A stretch of 64,000 nucleotides of DNA from NCBI RefSeq assembly GCF_002284575.1, contig NZ_NPKJ01000048.1, positions 62,001 to 126,000 of the forward strand, in the 5' to 3' direction. The number at the start of each line of letters is the position of its first letter. Within the stretch, counting starts at the first letter, position 1. The translations under genes were made by a program, and so were the position numbers. The DNA is from Mesorhizobium temperatum (GTDB lineage Bacteria > Pseudomonadota > Alphaproteobacteria > Rhizobiales > Rhizobiaceae). The notes below the pieces were generated by a model, which was given only the letters and a program-made list of their open reading frames with translations, did no database searches and had not been told where the DNA came from. Below are positions 62,279 through 64,000 of this stretch, piece after piece.

Positions 62279-63643
62279 TCAGGCGTAGCGTTTCGAGATG
62301 ACCCTTTCCAGCGCGCGGATGGCTTGCGCCTCGCCGCCGGCGAGACCGTACGGACGATCGGACGGATTCCACGCGAAGATGTCGAAATGCGCCCAAGCAG
62401 CGGTCTTCTCGACGAAGCGCTTCAGGAAAAGCGCCGCCGTGATAGAGCCGGCGAAACCGTCTGACGTGACGTTGTTGATGTCGGCGATCTTCGACGACAG
62501 CTTTGCGTCATAGGGTTTCCACAACGGCATGCGCCACAGCGGATCCTCGACCGCGGCGGAAGCCTCCGCCAGATCGGACGCCAGCGCTTCATCACCGGTG
62601 TAGAAAGGCGGCAGATCGGGACCGAGCGCCACGCGAGCAGCCCCCGTCAAGGTCGCCATGTCGATCAGCAGTTGCGGCTCGTCGTCGTCTGCCAGTGCCA
62701 AGGCGTCCGCCAGCACCAGCCGTCCCTCGGCGTCGGTGTTGCCGATCTCGACGGTGATGCCCTTGCGGCTCACCAGCACGTCGCCGGGCCGGAAGGCGTT
62801 GCCGGCGATCGAATTCTCGACCGCCGGGATCAGCAAACGCAGCCGGACCTTCAGCCCGGCGGCCATGATCATCGAAGCAAGGCCCAATACGTTGGCCGCG
62901 CCACCCATGTCCTTCTTCATCAGGAGCATGCCCGAGGACGGCTTGATGTCGAGGCCACCGGTATCGAAGCAGACGCCCTTGCCGACCAGCGTCACCTTCG
63001 GGGCGTTATCCGGTCCCCATGTCATGTCGATCAGCCGCGGCGCACCGACGGAAGCGCGGCCGACCGCATGGATCATCGGGAAATTCTTCTTAAGCAGGTC
63101 GTCGCCCTTGGTTACCGACACTTCGGCCTTGTACGTCCCAGCCAGGGTCCGAACTGCCTTCTCCAACTCGTCCGGTCCCATGTCGCTGGTCGGCGTGTTG
63201 ACCAGATCGCGCGTCAGGAAAACGCCATCGGCAGTTCGGCGAACACGCGCCGCGTCGGCGCCGGACGGCAGCGAAAAACGCAGCGCCTTGCCGGGTTTTT
63301 TGCCGTAGCGGGTGAAGACATAGCCGCCGAGCGCCAGTGCGACGGCCACCAGTTCCGGTTCGGCGGGTGCCGAGGCGAAATGCCAGTCGCCTTCGGGCAA
63401 GGCTCTCGCCAGCGCACCGATGGCAAGCGCGCCTTCGCCATCGCCCGTGCCGAACAGGGCGCCGGCAAGCGCGCCGTTTTCGTCGGGTACAATCAGCGTC
63501 CTGCCGGCCTCACCGGAAAAGCCGTTGGCCTTGGCCCATGCGAGCCAGGACGAGGCAAGGCCCGCTGCATCCAGTCTATCCTTCGCCACCAGGTGAACCG
63601 GCAGCGTGGTCTTCAGTTTTCCCTCGATGAGTTCGACTGGCAT
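62279..63643 (-). CDS. Leucyl aminopeptidase family protein (M17)
   Basis: A 454-residue cytosolic M17 metallopeptidase that removes N-terminal residues from peptides. The two-metal site is visible in VGKGVCFDTGGLDIKPSSGM, KKDMGGAANVLGL, and the signature NTDAEGRLVLADAL. The start MPVELIEGKLKTTLPVHLVA is the usual one for this rhizobial branch; the frame extends 34 codons upstream without similarity. It is the first of several co-directional genes and, with the C40 peptidase, may form a muropeptide or peptide recycling pair. Confidence 0.95.
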   Translation of the reverse strand: MPVELIEGKLKTTLPVHLVAKDRLDAAGLASSWLAWAKANGFSGEAGRTLIVPDENGALAGALFGTGDGEGALAIGALARALPEGDWHFASAPAEPELVAVALALGGYVFTRYGKKPGKALRFSLPSGADAARVRRTADGVFLTRDLVNTPTSDMGPDELEKAVRTLAGTYKAEVSVTKGDDLLKKNFPMIHAVGRASVGAPRLIDMTWGPDNAPKVTLVGKGVCFDTGGLDIKPSSGMLLMKKDMGGAANVLGLASMIMAAGLKVRLRLLIPAVENSIAGNAFRPGDVLVSRKGITVEIGNTDAEGRLVLADALALADDDEPQLLIDMATLTGAARVALGPDLPPFYTGDEALASDLAEASAAVEDPLWRMPLWKPYDAKLSSKIADINNVTSDGFAGSITAALFLKRFVEKTAAWAHFDIFAWNPSDRPYGLAGGEAQAIRALERVISKRYA

Positions 63644-63759
63644 TCGATGGTCTCCGGCTTCCGAGTCGGCGCTTTTTAACTGTCCGTTAGGGTTAACAGA
63701 ATATTTCTGCGGGAGGGAAGATGGCCATGTAATGGCCACGTACACGAATGGAGGCCCTG

Positions 63760-64000
63760 GTGCAGATGCCGACCAACCGCATGACGAACGCCACGGGGAA
63801 GCGGCTGATCACCACGGCGCTCATAATAGCGCTCGGTGCAAGCGTTGCAGGCTGCGGGACCAGCAAGTTGACAACCGGCTCGATCGGACGCACCAGCGGC
63901 AAACCCTTGGAAACCATGTCGGCCGGCGAGTTGCACAAGGCGACGATCGCGCTCGGTCAGTCCTACGCCAAGAACCCCAACGACAAGCGCATCGCGACGA
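63760..64000 (+). CDS. tadD: TadD-like lipoprotein (3' end outside window)
   Basis: The first 80 codons of an exported lipoprotein. A basic start is followed by the hydrophobic segment LITTALIIALGASVAGCGTS with a lipobox (SVAGC). The motif SKLTTGSIGRTSGKP and then MSAGELHKATIALGQSYAKN, the beginning of a TPR region, follow. This matches rhizobial TadD, the Flp-pilus assembly lipoprotein. GTG 63760 has GGAGG five bases upstream; ATG 63766 and ATG 63748 are in the same frame. It is divergent from the aminopeptidase gene. No other tad genes are in the window. Confidence 0.65.
   Translation, partial: MQMPTNRMTNATGKRLITTALIIALGASVAGCGTSKLTTGSIGRTSGKPLETMSAGELHKATIALGQSYAKNPNDKRIAT

Overview
The window reads as chromosomal DNA of an alphaproteobacterium of the order Hyphomicrobiales, most likely Mesorhizobium. 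This rests on high GC, a GcrA cell-cycle regulator with GANTC sites, a PodJ-like polarity protein, a class I lysyl-tRNA synthetase, a SAM-II riboswitch in front of metZ, a gbpR/chvE/gguABC-type sugar locus, and short mosaic palindromic repeats typical of Mesorhizobium intergenic DNA. No phage, plasmid, transposase, rRNA or CRISPR array was seen. About 55 protein genes and one tRNA gene are supported; two genes run off the window ends.

Layout: 1-8.0 kb holds mixed housekeeping genes (coiled-coil secreted protein, DUF952, pyrD, MATE exporter, histone-deacetylase-like hydrolase, DUF6460, OafA-type acyltransferase, tRNA-Gly(CCC), L,D-transpeptidase). 8.2-14.8 kb is a sugar-uptake locus: a divergent LysR regulator (GbpR-like), binding protein ChvE, ATPase, permease and an AraD1/GguC enzyme. 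14.9-20.2 kb has an orphan amino-acid binding protein, a double-domain dCTP deaminase, riboswitch-controlled metZ, a GT21 lipid glycosyltransferase and apaG. 20.4-24.5 kb is argD-argF-hslO facing gcrA. 24.5-29.0 kb has corA and a phosphate group: phoU, phoR and polyphosphate kinase 2, without pst genes. 29.0-31.3 kb is a quorum-sensing operon, luxR-luxI-crotonase. 31.5-36.2 kb holds a binding protein, TerB, lysS, a nuclease-fold protein and an S24 repressor.

36.2-44.1 kb is a fatty-acid beta-oxidation regulon (two acyl-CoA dehydrogenases, OsmC, thiolase, FadB-type enzyme) with a MerR regulator and two matching palindromic operators. 44.6-48.6 kb is podJ. 48.7-57.6 kb looks like a sulfur-oxidation segment: TauE/SafE exporter, TIGR02186 protein, an Hsp70-like ATPase, a LysR regulator and a three-subunit molybdenum oxidoreductase best explained as SoeABC sulfite dehydrogenase. 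57.6-63.6 kb carries PdeM nuclease, an Lhr-type helicase, an NlpC/P60 peptidase, a MarR regulator and a leucyl aminopeptidase on one strand; the window ends in a TadD-like lipoprotein gene.

The most interesting points are a SAM-II riboswitch whose pseudoknot strand can also act as an antiterminator, a crotonase lacking the usual hydratase glutamates coupled to an AHL synthase, a terminator hairpin inside an in-frame leader of argD, paired MerR operators of the beta-oxidation genes, and the sulfite-oxidation module.
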